From contig NZ_SRRZ01000021.1 in NCBI RefSeq assembly GCF_013179805.1, forward strand, positions 1 through 64,000: DNA of 64,000 bases, given 5' to 3'. Position 1 is the stretch's first letter, and each line of letters opens with the position of its first letter. The notes beneath the pieces were generated by a model that saw nothing but the letters and a program-made list of their open reading frames with translations, was not told the DNA's origin and made no database searches. This DNA comes from Microcoleus asticus IPMA8. GTDB lineage: Bacteria > Cyanobacteriota > Cyanobacteriia > Cyanobacteriales > Microcoleaceae. Below, in pieces: positions 1-7,704 of the stretch. Both the position numbers and the translations under genes were made by a program.

Positions 1-228
1 AACAAGTTAAACACAGAGGTACTGGAATCATAATGAATACTCCTATATTTATTGTTTCAAGCACTGCATAGCCCTTAACTGAACCGTATTGGGTTCAGCA
101 GCAGGAGTTGACAATATCGAAATCAACGACGATTTTATCGACGGGAGATAGATCGTAGCCTGGTAAACGTCAAAATCAGCGTTTCGGGACTTACATCCAA
201 CTTTCCAAACAACCTTGAAGCCTTGCTC

Positions 229-275
229 CATTTCTCCTTTCAGCCTTAAAAACATCCTCGATCGCTTTACCCATG
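229..275 (-). repeat. Fragment resembling the 3' end of the 158-aa gene at 666-1142
   Basis: On the minus strand this stretch reads GKAIEDVFKAERRNG, close to the last residues of the protein at 666-1142 (GKSIEDVFKVERRKG). The DNA is also visibly alike. It looks like a scrap of a second copy of that gene's 3' end. The rest of 1-450 shows no gene I can support. Confidence 0.5.
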
Positions 276-451
276 ACTATTTGGATAAAAAAGAGTTAAT
301 ATAGATCTACAGAACATTCAGGTTTTAGTTAAGAGTAACTTGGATTTCGCATCCTACAATTGAAGCAAAAATCAGTCTCCCTGTTAATTTACTAGAAGCG
401 ACTTATCGAGCCGTAAACTAGGGAAAAGCAAAAAGTCGTGATTAATTTATT

Positions 452-619
452 ATGCGGGCTATTAGTCGAGAATTAGCCACGCTAAAGCCAGCATCAATTG
501 ATGCAGCCCTAGCAGAAATGGCAAGCAATCCAGAGTATCAAGCTGATGTTTTACAAATGAAAACTGAATTTGCTACAGCTTATTAGGAAGCCTTTAAATT
601 GGCGGAGTCTCAAGAATAA
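452..619 (+). pseudogene. Broken small antitoxin-like gene
   Basis: From the ATG the frame reads MRAISRELATLKPASIDAAL and continues for 44 residues to an in-frame TAG at 584-586. It then runs on in the same frame (EAFKLAESQE) to a TAA at 617. Small cyanobacterial proteins of this kind usually precede a MazF/PemK-type toxin, which is a recollection of the family and not a search result. No toxin gene follows here. The internal stop and lack of a partner suggest a dead antitoxin. Readthrough of the stop is possible but unlikely. Confidence 0.55.
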
Positions 620-665
620 AAAACAGTATCAATCAACAAGATATCCTGGCACCTTAACTCACCCG

Positions 666-1142
666 TTACCCCTTTCTCCTTTCAACTTTAAAAACATCCT
701 CAATACTTTTCCCCGCCGTTTTCTCCTCCCACCCCATCGCCATCAAAAAACTCTCAGCAGACTGAGTTTCCACCACATCCACCCCCCATTCTCCCGGTTG
801 CAGCGCCTCAGCATCGCTAGTCAATGGCGGAGTCTTCTTCAATCCCGCTAAAATCAAAATATCAGGAAAAGAATCATCAGTTTTCCCCTGACTCATCCGC
901 TTATCCACCAAACTTTGAGCGCAAAATTCTCCCACTTGAGGCGGAGAAAAAGCATCAGTAGAAAATAAAACTTCTACCATCCAATGACCGTGATTTAATT
1001 GACGACACTTAATCTCAGGATATTGACTTAAACCCTCAGCAAATACCCGAGTAAATTCTTCCCTACTTAAGGTGGGAAAAACCCCCTCGGGCAGATCAAA
1101 ATTATGAGAAAGCAACATCCGCACCGTTCCCGATTCAGTCAT
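666..1142 (-). CDS. Conserved protein of the phycoerythrin island, function unknown (158 aa)
   Basis: I do not recognise a named family. The 158-residue soluble protein has no signal peptide or membrane segment. It lies 8 bp downstream of the cpeF-like gene on the same strand, the last gene of the apparent run cpeS, 90-aa gene, cpeF-like, this gene. That position suggests a role in phycoerythrin maturation or its control. A scrap of the same C-terminal coding sequence lies at 229-275, so this locus may once have been duplicated. A lyase accessory factor or a small regulator are possibilities, but nothing in the sequence decides between them. Confidence 0.7.
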   Translation of the reverse strand: MTESGTVRMLLSHNFDLPEGVFPTLSREEFTRVFAEGLSQYPEIKCRQLNHGHWMVEVLFSTDAFSPPQVGEFCAQSLVDKRMSQGKTDDSFPDILILAGLKKTPPLTSDAEALQPGEWGVDVVETQSAESFLMAMGWEEKTAGKSIEDVFKVERRKG

Positions 1143-1150
1143 ACTTTTAG

Positions 1151-2032
1151 TTACTTAATTTGAGAAATCGCCAACTTAATCACACCTTGAACCGCCGCTT
1201 CTGACTCCTTTTCCAATGCAGCTTGTAGCGGTTCAATTGCAGCCCGATCGCCCACTTTCATCAAAGACAAAGCCGCCGCCCTACGAGTTTCCCCATCACC
1301 ACGATCGAGCAACTCAATCAGATTAGGAATTGCAGGTTTATAAGCCAGATTTCCTAAAGCCGCCGCCGCCTCGCAACGCACATCAACATCAACATCCGTC
1401 AGAGACTTAACCAAAATCTCGAATAATTCATCCTTCGGTTCTTCCTGTGCAACCTTGGCGATCGCACCCACCACCGCACCGCGCACCACAGGCGAATCAG
1501 AGGCGATCGCCTGATACAAATACTCCTTCGCCCCCGCCCCAATAAAAGCCAACGCCCAAGCCGCATGACCGATCGTACTCTCTGGCAAATCACTTGACCC
1601 TAAAATATCCAACAAAGCCTGCACAGCCGGCTCCCCAATCCTCGCCAACGCCCCAATTGATGAACCCTTAACCACCGTATCCCGATCGTTCAACAAAGCA
1701 TGAATTAAATGAGGAACCGCAGTCGGATCGGCAATCAAAGTCAGAGTTTTAGCAGCAGCACGCCGCACAACCGGATTAACATGATTTGCCAAAGCATCTA
1801 ATAAAAAAGGAGTCGCCGCTTCGCCAATTTCAGCCAAAGTTTCCGCGAAACGCAGTCGAGTCATCCCCCGCGTATCTCCCAAACATTCAACCAACCGCTT
1901 CAACAGATTGGAATCATTAGGATCGAAAGTATCTAAATCTATTTGTTCAGTAACTTCCCGAAGAAAAGCATCTGTTTCAGCGTGAGCCAATAGAATTGGA
2001 TCGGCCTCCGCTTGAGCATTAGAATTGACCAT
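1151..2032 (-). CDS. cpeF: HEAT-repeat bilin lyase of the E/F clan, CpeF-like
   Basis: The 293-residue protein is almost entirely HEAT/Armadillo-like repeats, with repeated patterns such as VRRAAAKTLTLI, VRGAVVGAIAKV and VRCEAAAALGNL. These are typical of CpcE/CpcF/CpeF phycobilin lyases. Characterised CpeF attaches phycoerythrobilin doubly to beta-phycoerythrin Cys48/Cys59, and both cysteines are present in the CpeB encoded at 12115. The gene sits between a 90-aa acidic protein (10 bp upstream) and the 158-aa unknown (8 bp downstream), after cpeS, as expected for a lyase operon. The E/F clan assignment is strong. The exact CpeF identity is inferred from length and context; another PE-specific E/F lyase or chaperone is the main alternative. 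Confidence 0.7.
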   Translation of the reverse strand: MVNSNAQAEADPILLAHAETDAFLREVTEQIDLDTFDPNDSNLLKRLVECLGDTRGMTRLRFAETLAEIGEAATPFLLDALANHVNPVVRRAAAKTLTLIADPTAVPHLIHALLNDRDTVVKGSSIGALARIGEPAVQALLDILGSSDLPESTIGHAAWALAFIGAGAKEYLYQAIASDSPVVRGAVVGAIAKVAQEEPKDELFEILVKSLTDVDVDVRCEAAAALGNLAYKPAIPNLIELLDRGDGETRRAAALSLMKVGDRAAIEPLQAALEKESEAAVQGVIKLAISQIK

Positions 2033-2041
2033 AATTATCCC

Positions 2042-2314
2042 CTAATTATTAGTAGTTAGAGCCGCCAATTGATCGCGAAGACTCTCCAGTCCAGCATCAA
2101 TCTTAGCAAGTTCCGGCTCAATTTTAGCCATCGCCGCCTTCTGAGGTAATTTTGCCTTTTGTGCCGCAGTCATCGTTTCATTAACCAAACGTTCGCGATA
2201 TTTCTCAAATTCAGCAATTACTTCTGCCAATTCTTCAACATTAGTGTCTGTTGAATTAGCAACAGTTTCCTCATTATCAGAATCCGACGGATTAAATTCT
2301 TCGTTTTCAGACAT
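2042..2314 (-). CDS. Small acidic coiled-coil protein in the cpeS-cpeF run, function unknown (90 aa)
   Basis: The first 25 or so residues are very acidic and probably disordered (MSENEEFNPSDSDNEE). The rest is a charged helical stretch that ends with AKIDAGLESLRDQLAAL, which could form a coiled coil. There is no membrane segment. The start is ATG. The gene lies 10 bp upstream of the cpeF-like gene, so the two are probably cotranscribed. I know no function; an adaptor or accessory protein for PE lyases is a guess from position only. Confidence 0.65.
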   Translation of the reverse strand: MSENEEFNPSDSDNEETVANSTDTNVEELAEVIAEFEKYRERLVNETMTAAQKAKLPQKAAMAKIEPELAKIDAGLESLRDQLAALTTNN

Positions 2315-2353
2315 AGTTTTGATAGTTTAATAATTAGTCCGCCTAGGCGAAAT

Positions 2354-2482
2354 TTGTGTGTGTAGCCGCGATTGCAATCGACGGGATATTTTTTGTTTTT
2401 GTAACCGCAATTTCAGTCACCGGGATATTTCGACTTTGTGTGTGTGTAGCCGCGCGCGATTGCAATCGCCGGGATATTTGTG
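2354..2482. repeat. Three degenerate tandem repeats between the 90-aa gene and cpeS
   Basis: A unit of about 40 bp of the form GTAGCCGCGATTGCAATCG followed by a CGGGATATTT core occurs three times, each preceded by a TGTGTG-rich stretch. The middle copy is the most diverged. The units lie between the 90-aa gene and cpeS on the minus strand and would be transcribed if the run is an operon. Confidence 0.6.
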
Positions 2483-2484
2483 CT

Positions 2485-3093
2485 TTAAGGTGACAGCACA
2501 CCCACCCCAGAAAACCTCAAGCGATTGTGTTCTAACATCTCTTCTAAAGCAGAATGAGAAATACAACGACGCTCAGAACAGTATGCCATTTGTTTAACCC
2601 CATTTATCATCTGCACAGTCATCACCCGTACCCGAAAATGATCGTTAATAAACCAACAGCGTTCCTGTCCTTGATTAGTCTCATATTCCGTCTCAATAGT
2701 CAACACCCCATCATCCGCAAAATGGTAAATACCGATGACCGGAATACCTTCAACATAGCCTCGATTTCGCAGAAACTTGCCCGTTCTCGGATTACTAGGA
2801 TTAGGCACATCTACAAGAATAGCAGCATAGTTTTCGTTCGGGACTGTATCATCTAAATTATCCTGCCACATAAAACTGCATCCCCCACTAACTAAAGCGG
2901 GATCGACATTCTGCTGTTGACACACGTCTAAAATTCTGGGATCGTCTGTTGACAAAACGTCAACGATGACATTGGATTCTCCCGACTCATCAGCCGCAGC
3001 AGTATCAAAATTATGGACTGTTCGCTGAGTAAACCAAACGCCCTCACTCTTGCGAAAGAAATCCATCATAGTCATAGGTGGTGTTAGCAGCAT
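2485..3093 (-). CDS. cpeS: CpcS/CpeS-family phycobilin lyase CpeS
   Basis: The 202-residue protein has the CpcS/CpeS family signature: MDFFRKSEGVWFTQRTVHNF near the start, a central barrel region with GGCSFMWQDNLDD, GKFLRNRGY and GIYHFADDG, and the YETNQGQERCWF segment. CpeS attaches phycoerythrobilin to beta-phycoerythrin Cys80 (family knowledge). The ATG at 3093 gives 8 extra residues; an internal ATG at 3069 would give the length usual for the family and neither has a strong ribosome binding site. It heads the run leading to the 90-aa gene, cpeF-like and the 158-aa gene. A second family member is encoded at 11344-11880. Confidence 0.8.
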   Translation of the reverse strand: MLLTPPMTMMDFFRKSEGVWFTQRTVHNFDTAAADESGESNVIVDVLSTDDPRILDVCQQQNVDPALVSGGCSFMWQDNLDDTVPNENYAAILVDVPNPSNPRTGKFLRNRGYVEGIPVIGIYHFADDGVLTIETEYETNQGQERCWFINDHFRVRVMTVQMINGVKQMAYCSERRCISHSALEEMLEHNRLRFSGVGVLSP

Positions 3094-3274
3094 TTCTGTG
3101 TCAAATTAGCGATAGGAATCAGAGGGATTGAGACAAATCTCATTGAAAAATGGAGATTTCAGCTTTGACCTGAGCTTAGCCGAACTGGGAATCCGATCGG
3201 ATTTTGGTTAAGAAAAATAAACAAACGTCAGTCTGGAATCCGTCAAATTCTAGGATAAATGACACAGGACAATT

Positions 3275-4141
3275 TTGAGCAACTCGATCGATAAATCTTC
3301 AGAAAATACAATGTCACCTCGTCAACACTCGTCTTTCCTCTCCGAACCCCTTTCTGCAACAGAAATCTTACCAGCCATTCAGGAAGGCAAAAGTCTAGCT
3401 CAAACCAACCTCCCGGGAATCAACCTTAGCCAGATGGATTTATCTGGTATTGATTTCAGTGGAGCAAACTTGATTGGGGCAAACCTCAGTCAAACCAATT
3501 TGCAAGGGGCAAATCTCACAGGGGTTGATTTACGAAGGGCAAATCTCAGAGATGCCAATTTGAGTGGAGCGAATTTAGAAGAAAGCTATCTTTTTCGTGC
3601 AGATTTACAGGGCTGTAATTTAGTCGATGCCAAGCTACAAGAGGCAAAATTAAAATTAGCTCAATATGATGCTCATACCCAGTGGCCAGAAGGATTCAAT
3701 TACAAAAATTCGGGAGCTATTGGTCCCCAAGCCAATCTCAGTGGAGCTTTTCTGAATACAGCTTACCTCCGAGGCGCAGATTTACAGGGCTGTAATCTGC
3801 GAGGTGCTTATCTCAGTGGAGCCGATTTAACTGGGGCAAATTTAGAGGGAGCGGCCTTAAGTGGGGCGAGCCTTCAGAATGCCTTTCTGACTGGTGCTTA
3901 TTTACGGAATGCTATCTTAATTGGAGTCGAATTACAAGGAGCGGATTTACGAGCGGCTGACTTAACCGGGGCAAATTTAGAGCAATTAAAGAGTATTGCT
4001 GGCGCTGATTTTACCCTAGCACAAGGACTCACCCAAGAGATGAAAGCCATGCTTTGCAGTCGCGATCGCAAAGAATTAGGAACTTGGAATGCTTTTACTC
4101 GTAACAATACGGCTCAGAGTCTTGGCTCTCAGGTAGGATAA
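3275..4141 (+). CDS. Pentapeptide-repeat protein
   Basis: From about residue 45 to 245 the protein is a run of A(N/D)LxG pentapeptides (GANLIGANLSQTNLQGANL and similar), which fold into a right-handed beta helix. A short break at about residues 128-150 (AQYDAHTQWPEGFNY) separates two repeat blocks. The longest frame uses a TTG at 3275; an ATG at 3311 (MSPRQHSS) is an equally good start. It has no signal peptide. Its end is 2 bp from the end of the convergent pebB. Such proteins are abundant in cyanobacteria and mostly have no known role; nothing here ties it to phycoerythrin except position. Confidence 0.8.
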   Translation: MSNSIDKSSENTMSPRQHSSFLSEPLSATEILPAIQEGKSLAQTNLPGINLSQMDLSGIDFSGANLIGANLSQTNLQGANLTGVDLRRANLRDANLSGANLEESYLFRADLQGCNLVDAKLQEAKLKLAQYDAHTQWPEGFNYKNSGAIGPQANLSGAFLNTAYLRGADLQGCNLRGAYLSGADLTGANLEGAALSGASLQNAFLTGAYLRNAILIGVELQGADLRAADLTGANLEQLKSIAGADFTLAQGLTQEMKAMLCSRDRKELGTWNAFTRNNTAQSLGSQVG

Positions 4142-4143
4142 AT

Positions 4144-4896
4144 TTACACTGATTGTTGAACTTCTGGAATGTGGCGTTCTAAATCGAACAGAAAACCGTG
4201 AATGTATTCCTCAGTCCACTCCTCACCATAGAACCGCGTAAACATCCCTCTAGCGGGATCTTTTGCAGCACGATAATTAATATAACGTCGCTGTGCCTCA
4301 AGAATCTCTCCAAGTCGCTGACTATCTGTGACAGGTGGCGCTTGCTCAACCAAATCGAGATAAGCTTGAAGATAATCCTTAAAAGCTTCAAAGACCGTAG
4401 TTTGCACAGCCTCTGTTTCCTTGGGACGAGTCCAAAGAAAAGCAGGAGAAAAGAAAGGTTTTGCCTCGTCAGGAAAATCTCCTCCCCAAGGCAACTCCTT
4501 TTGATAAGTGTTGAAAATCGGTAAAATTGGATCTGAGTATTGCTTCTGGTAAGCCGCATCGTGAAAAAGAGGCTGCATATCTAAAGCAATTAAATGTCCC
4601 CCCGGCAAGGTTACTAAGTCTGCCCCAAAAAATGGCAAGTCATAATTTAACTGGGGGAAAATCACAAAATTAAGTACCTGGAGAGCATCACCACCCTCAA
4701 CATGAGCCGCCCGAATTTGCCGTAATTTTGAGGACTTAAAAGCATGACTTGTCGTCACCACCAACTGCTCTTTTTTGCCCTTACCAGTTAGAGATTCTTT
4801 CCGTTCAAAACCTGCCGGAATGGGATAGGCAGCCAAGTCAAGTCGTTCTTTTAGAAGTGGGATGGCGTAATCTAAGAAAGGCTGATAAAGAGTCAT
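4144..4896 (-). CDS. pebB: Phycoerythrobilin:ferredoxin oxidoreductase PebB
   Basis: This 250-residue member of the ferredoxin-dependent bilin reductase family performs the second step of phycoerythrobilin synthesis, reducing 15,16-dihydrobiliverdin. Typical segments are LRQIRAAHVEGGDALQVLNF, NYDLPFFGADLVTLPGGHLI, LDMQPLFHD and, near the end, MFTRFYGEEWTEEYIHGFLF. The acidic Asp in LPFFGADLV and the DMQPLF motif are family hallmarks. It follows pebA by 7 bp, as is usual for the pair, which channels dihydrobiliverdin from PebA to PebB. A ruined second pebB lies at about 60843-61610. Confidence 0.93.
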   Translation of the reverse strand: MTLYQPFLDYAIPLLKERLDLAAYPIPAGFERKESLTGKGKKEQLVVTTSHAFKSSKLRQIRAAHVEGGDALQVLNFVIFPQLNYDLPFFGADLVTLPGGHLIALDMQPLFHDAAYQKQYSDPILPIFNTYQKELPWGGDFPDEAKPFFSPAFLWTRPKETEAVQTTVFEAFKDYLQAYLDLVEQAPPVTDSQRLGEILEAQRRYINYRAAKDPARGMFTRFYGEEWTEEYIHGFLFDLERHIPEVQQSV

Positions 4897-4903
4897 TTTT
4901 AAC

Positions 4904-5638
4904 TTATCTTACTCCCGCTGGAACTGCTAATGGAATAGCATCTTCAAACAAAAACTCGTACAGAAATCGCTCTGACCATTCATGCCCAAAATAGCTGCCG
5001 AATAGCCCTGATGCAGGATCGCGTTCCGCACTATACTGATCGTAATCTTTCTGTGCCTTCACAATCCGCTGAATCTCTTCGGGAGTGTTAAGCGGGGAGG
5101 CTTGCTCTAACATTTGCCAATACAACTGAACATATTCTTGATAGGCTGGAAACAAACGAGTTACAACCGTTTCTGCATCAGTTTTAGCAAATAGCAAGTT
5201 CTTGGAAAAATACTGGTTCGCATCGTAAAACTTCATTTCTAAGTCTTGCGTTAAATCCTTGTATTTATCCTTAATGGCGCTCATTGGCTCGATATATTTG
5301 TCTATATAGGCGCGATCGCGGAATAAAGGTTGAAAATCCAAAACCACCAAGATTTTCTTCTGTCCAAAGGCTAAAAAATCAATTCCTAGTAAGGGCAGAT
5401 CGTAATTATAATTCGGATAAATGACACTATTGAAAATCTGTGCCGTTTCTCCCGCATCAATGTATGTGTAACGAATCTTTCGCAATTTGGGACATTGATA
5501 GCACCAACTTTGAATCGTGGCGGGATTTTTGCCTCTTTCACTCACCACCGATTCCAATCCAGAGGGAATGGTACGACTCTCTAGAGCAAAACGTCCAAAC
5601 AGTTCTTTTTCTAAGAATTCCTGAAACGGCTTAAACAT
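4904..5638 (-). CDS. pebA: 15,16-dihydrobiliverdin:ferredoxin oxidoreductase PebA
   Basis: This 244-residue ferredoxin-dependent bilin reductase catalyses the first step from biliverdin IX-alpha to phycoerythrobilin. It shows IPSGLESVVSERGKN, KIRYTYIDAGETAQIFNSVI, NYDLPLLGIDFL, LDFQPLFRD and the C-terminal GLFGSYFGHEWSERFLYEFL, all typical of PebA and distinct from the PebB next door. It is first in the pebA-pebB pair. Its start is divergent from the phycobilisome-type gene at 5862, with 223 bp between them that must hold both promoters. No heme oxygenase gene is present nearby. A decayed second copy lies at about 61787-62545. Confidence 0.93.
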   Translation of the reverse strand: MFKPFQEFLEKELFGRFALESRTIPSGLESVVSERGKNPATIQSWCYQCPKLRKIRYTYIDAGETAQIFNSVIYPNYNYDLPLLGIDFLAFGQKKILVVLDFQPLFRDRAYIDKYIEPMSAIKDKYKDLTQDLEMKFYDANQYFSKNLLFAKTDAETVVTRLFPAYQEYVQLYWQMLEQASPLNTPEEIQRIVKAQKDYDQYSAERDPASGLFGSYFGHEWSERFLYEFLFEDAIPLAVPAGVR

Positions 5639-5861
5639 AGATTAAAATTTAGCTCCTTCAATCTTTCCCTCAAAACACAATCATAAGGGATTGCCTTAAA
5701 TCTTGTCTCTGTTTTTGACAAACAAAGTAATATTTCGTTACGAAACTCTGTTGTGCGCTCAGGATTTCCAAGAAAAACCCTGTACCAACCATCATTAAAC
5801 TGCTGTAATTGTAATAAATCTTAATAAACTCCCTCATAATTTTAGTCTATCCTAGTAAACT

Positions 5862-6458
5862 ATGTGTAATTTAATGACTATGCAATTAAGTGAAAGAGCA
5901 AAGCAATTAATTCCCCAAGCCAGAATTGTCAGTTTTGCCAGTTGGAAAAACTTATATTCAGATGAAGTAATTGCCATTTTTCAAGAGGCTGACGATCAAA
6001 GTCGATATCTCACAGATGAGGATTTAGAACGCATTAAAAATCTTGCTCCTAATTTCTCTTTAATGCTAGAAAAAGCCCGATTATTGCGAGAGCAAGCTCC
6101 TAATCTTGTTGCTGATGCGAGGAAAAAGGTATTAGCCGACTTTCCAAATATCACTGAGCTTGGTAATGACCTTTATCCTCCCGAACGTGCTGAAGCCTGT
6201 TGGCGAGATTTTTTACAGTTTCTGCGCTGTATCACCTATGGAATTGCAGGTAACAGTCCTCAATTTACTAGCCAAGAAGGACTCAAAAACATGGAGCTAC
6301 TCTATCAAGAATTGCGGGTTCCTGTTTCGGCGATGCTCTGTGGACTCGAACAGTTGAAAACAGTTAGCTTGCAGCAATTTAATTTTGAAGACCGGGATTT
6401 ATTGAGCCTTTATTTTGACCATTTAATCACTGGGTTAAAACAATTTAATCAAGTTTAA
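5862..6458 (+). CDS. Orphan phycobilisome-family globin-like protein
   Basis: The 198-residue protein has the phycobiliprotein fold signature but is far from CpeA, CpeB, phycocyanin and allophycocyanin. The segment ERAEACWRDFLQFLRCITYGIAG at about residues 109-131 matches the region around the conserved chromophore site (in CpeB: MAACLRDAEIILRYVTYALLAG) and keeps the ACxRD cysteine, so bilin binding is possible. The second half carries MELLYQELRVPVSAM, like the KETYAALGVP region of true subunits. Start choice is uncertain: ATGs at 5862, 5874 and 5880 are in frame and none has a clear ribosome binding site. It is convergent with a HEAT-repeat gene 4 bp away and divergent from pebA. It could be a bilin carrier, a sensor or an assembly/degradation factor. 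Confidence 0.8.
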   Translation: MCNLMTMQLSERAKQLIPQARIVSFASWKNLYSDEVIAIFQEADDQSRYLTDEDLERIKNLAPNFSLMLEKARLLREQAPNLVADARKKVLADFPNITELGNDLYPPERAEACWRDFLQFLRCITYGIAGNSPQFTSQEGLKNMELLYQELRVPVSAMLCGLEQLKTVSLQQFNFEDRDLLSLYFDHLITGLKQFNQV

Positions 6459-6462
6459 TCAA

Positions 6463-7152
6463 CTAAACAGTATCAGATTCCTTACTGTTTAGTTGATTGA
6501 GCAGATTTTCTAAAGCAGCAGCAACGACTCGATGATTTGAGTCTTGCCGAAGTTTACTTAAAATTTCCTTAGCCTGCGGATCGTCAAAATGTTGCAAAGC
6601 AGATGCGACGTGCTGACGCATACCTTCATACTCAGAATTAGCCAGCATTAATAACTGAGAAAGTGCAGCCTGTTCCTGATTAGTTCCGGCTAATGTACCA
6701 AGTGCATCCACAGCGGCTTCCTGAGTGGTCCTATCTTCTCCAGCTAAGGCTTCCATACAGACCTCAAAGAGTTCGCTTTCGCACTCCATATCAACCAAAA
6801 CAGCCAGAATACTACGACGAACTAACCAGTGGTCATCCTGAAAAAAAGTCAAGACTAAATGAGATGCAGCACATCGACCAAAAAGCGAAAGAGAATTAGC
6901 AGCCTCAGCTCGCACATTCGGCGTATTATCAAATTTCATGATTTGGAGCAATGCGGCGAAGGAATCAGCGGTTTGTTGTGTCCCAAATGCCCGGCTGACA
7001 AAGGAACGTACTAAGAATTCGGGGTCATCGAGTTTGCCTTTGAGCAAGGGAACGGCAATCTCTGGTTTATAATCCTTGAGAGCAGCGACGGCCTTGAGTC
7101 GATACTGAAAATCAGGATTGTTCAGAGACGTTTCGATTTCGTGAATATCCAT
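6463..7152 (-). CDS. HEAT-repeat protein related to CpcE/F/NblB-type factors
   Basis: The 229-residue protein is built of HEAT repeats (VPLLKGKLDDPEFLVRSFVS, NVRAEAANSLSLFG, WLVRRSILAVL). I chose the ATG at 7152 (MDIHEIETSLNNPDF) over 7164 because its paralogue at 62686-63342 begins with the equivalent MKISEIQAAL. Repeat proteins of this type act as bilin lyases, lyase chaperones or phycobilisome degradation factors, and the sequence alone does not choose. It ends 4 bp from the convergent phycobilisome-type gene and is followed (on its own strand) by pebA. The same association with pebB-pebA recurs around 61-63 kb, which suggests a functional link to bilins. Confidence 0.75.
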   Translation of the reverse strand: MDIHEIETSLNNPDFQYRLKAVAALKDYKPEIAVPLLKGKLDDPEFLVRSFVSRAFGTQQTADSFAALLQIMKFDNTPNVRAEAANSLSLFGRCAASHLVLTFFQDDHWLVRRSILAVLVDMECESELFEVCMEALAGEDRTTQEAAVDALGTLAGTNQEQAALSQLLMLANSEYEGMRQHVASALQHFDDPQAKEILSKLRQDSNHRVVAAALENLLNQLNSKESDTV

Positions 7153-7256
7153 AAACACAATCAAGTATAATTTTTATTGATTTTAACCAAAAAGTTCCTA
7201 ATTTTGCAAATAACCAAATAGCTTTTAACACTTAATAACCTTCGCGGTTGTTATAG

Positions 7257-7562
7257 TTAAGCTCTTTGATCGAATCGAGTCTGAAAACAGCCGTACTTGA
7301 ACCAATATTGTCGCAGTTCATGATGCGGTGTATGCAAACTGGCTTTAGCCTGATAGAGAATCACTTGTCGATGATTTCCCATCCAAAGTCGTTTGCCTGG
7401 TTCAACAGAAATTAAGCACCCTCCTAGAATGTTAACACATTCCTCAAATCGCTCAACTGCTGGATAGTCTAAAGTTTCAAAAATTAGCAATTGACCGGAA
7501 AAAATTAGGTGACGACTTCTGATCCAAGCCTGCATTTTTTTACAAGCTATTGGGGGTAGCAT
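7257..7562 (-). CDS. cpeR: Phycoerythrin gene activator CpeR
   Basis: The 101-residue protein reads like CpeR throughout: PPIACKKMQAWIRSRHLIFS, FETLDYPAVERFEECV, RLWMGNHRQVILYQ and HTPHHELRQYWFKYG. CpeR is needed for expression of cpeBA and other PE genes in chromatically acclimating cyanobacteria (family knowledge). It lies 142 bp downstream of cpeE on the same strand, the place it holds in known cpeCDE(ST)R operons. A terminator-like hairpin stands in the gap (7622-7648), so part of the transcription from cpeC-D-E may stop before cpeR. How CpeR acts on DNA is not evident from the sequence; it has no obvious helix-turn-helix. Confidence 0.9.
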   Translation of the reverse strand: MLPPIACKKMQAWIRSRHLIFSGQLLIFETLDYPAVERFEECVNILGGCLISVEPGKRLWMGNHRQVILYQAKASLHTPHHELRQYWFKYGCFQTRFDQRA

Positions 7563-7621
7563 CTTTCAGATACTCAGCTTGAAAACCGAGTGATTTATTT
7601 TTACTTTCAAGTTGGAAAGAG

Positions 7622-7648
7622 AAAAAGAGCGAATAATAAACTCGCTCT
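7622..7648 (-). terminator. Terminator or attenuator between cpeE and cpeR
   Basis: Read on the minus strand, the stem AGAGCGA pairs with TCGCTCT across a 9-nt loop and is followed directly by TTTTT. This is a compact intrinsic terminator placed before cpeR, so it would lower CpeR output relative to the linkers unless bypassed. Confidence 0.6.
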
Positions 7649-7704
7649 AGAGTAAGTAGGAGATACCAAACTTCAATGAAGACAAAGGTGAAGTCTAGGT
7701 AAAT

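Noticed and set aside
49..255. Minus-strand open frame of 68 codons at the left edge
   Set aside because: Only a short part resembles the 158-aa gene and in another frame; no support as a gene.
570..851. Plus-strand open frame of 93 codons at the left end
   Set aside because: It is antisense to the better supported 158-aa gene and overlaps the antitoxin remnant; rich in Pro/Leu/Ser as expected for an antisense frame.
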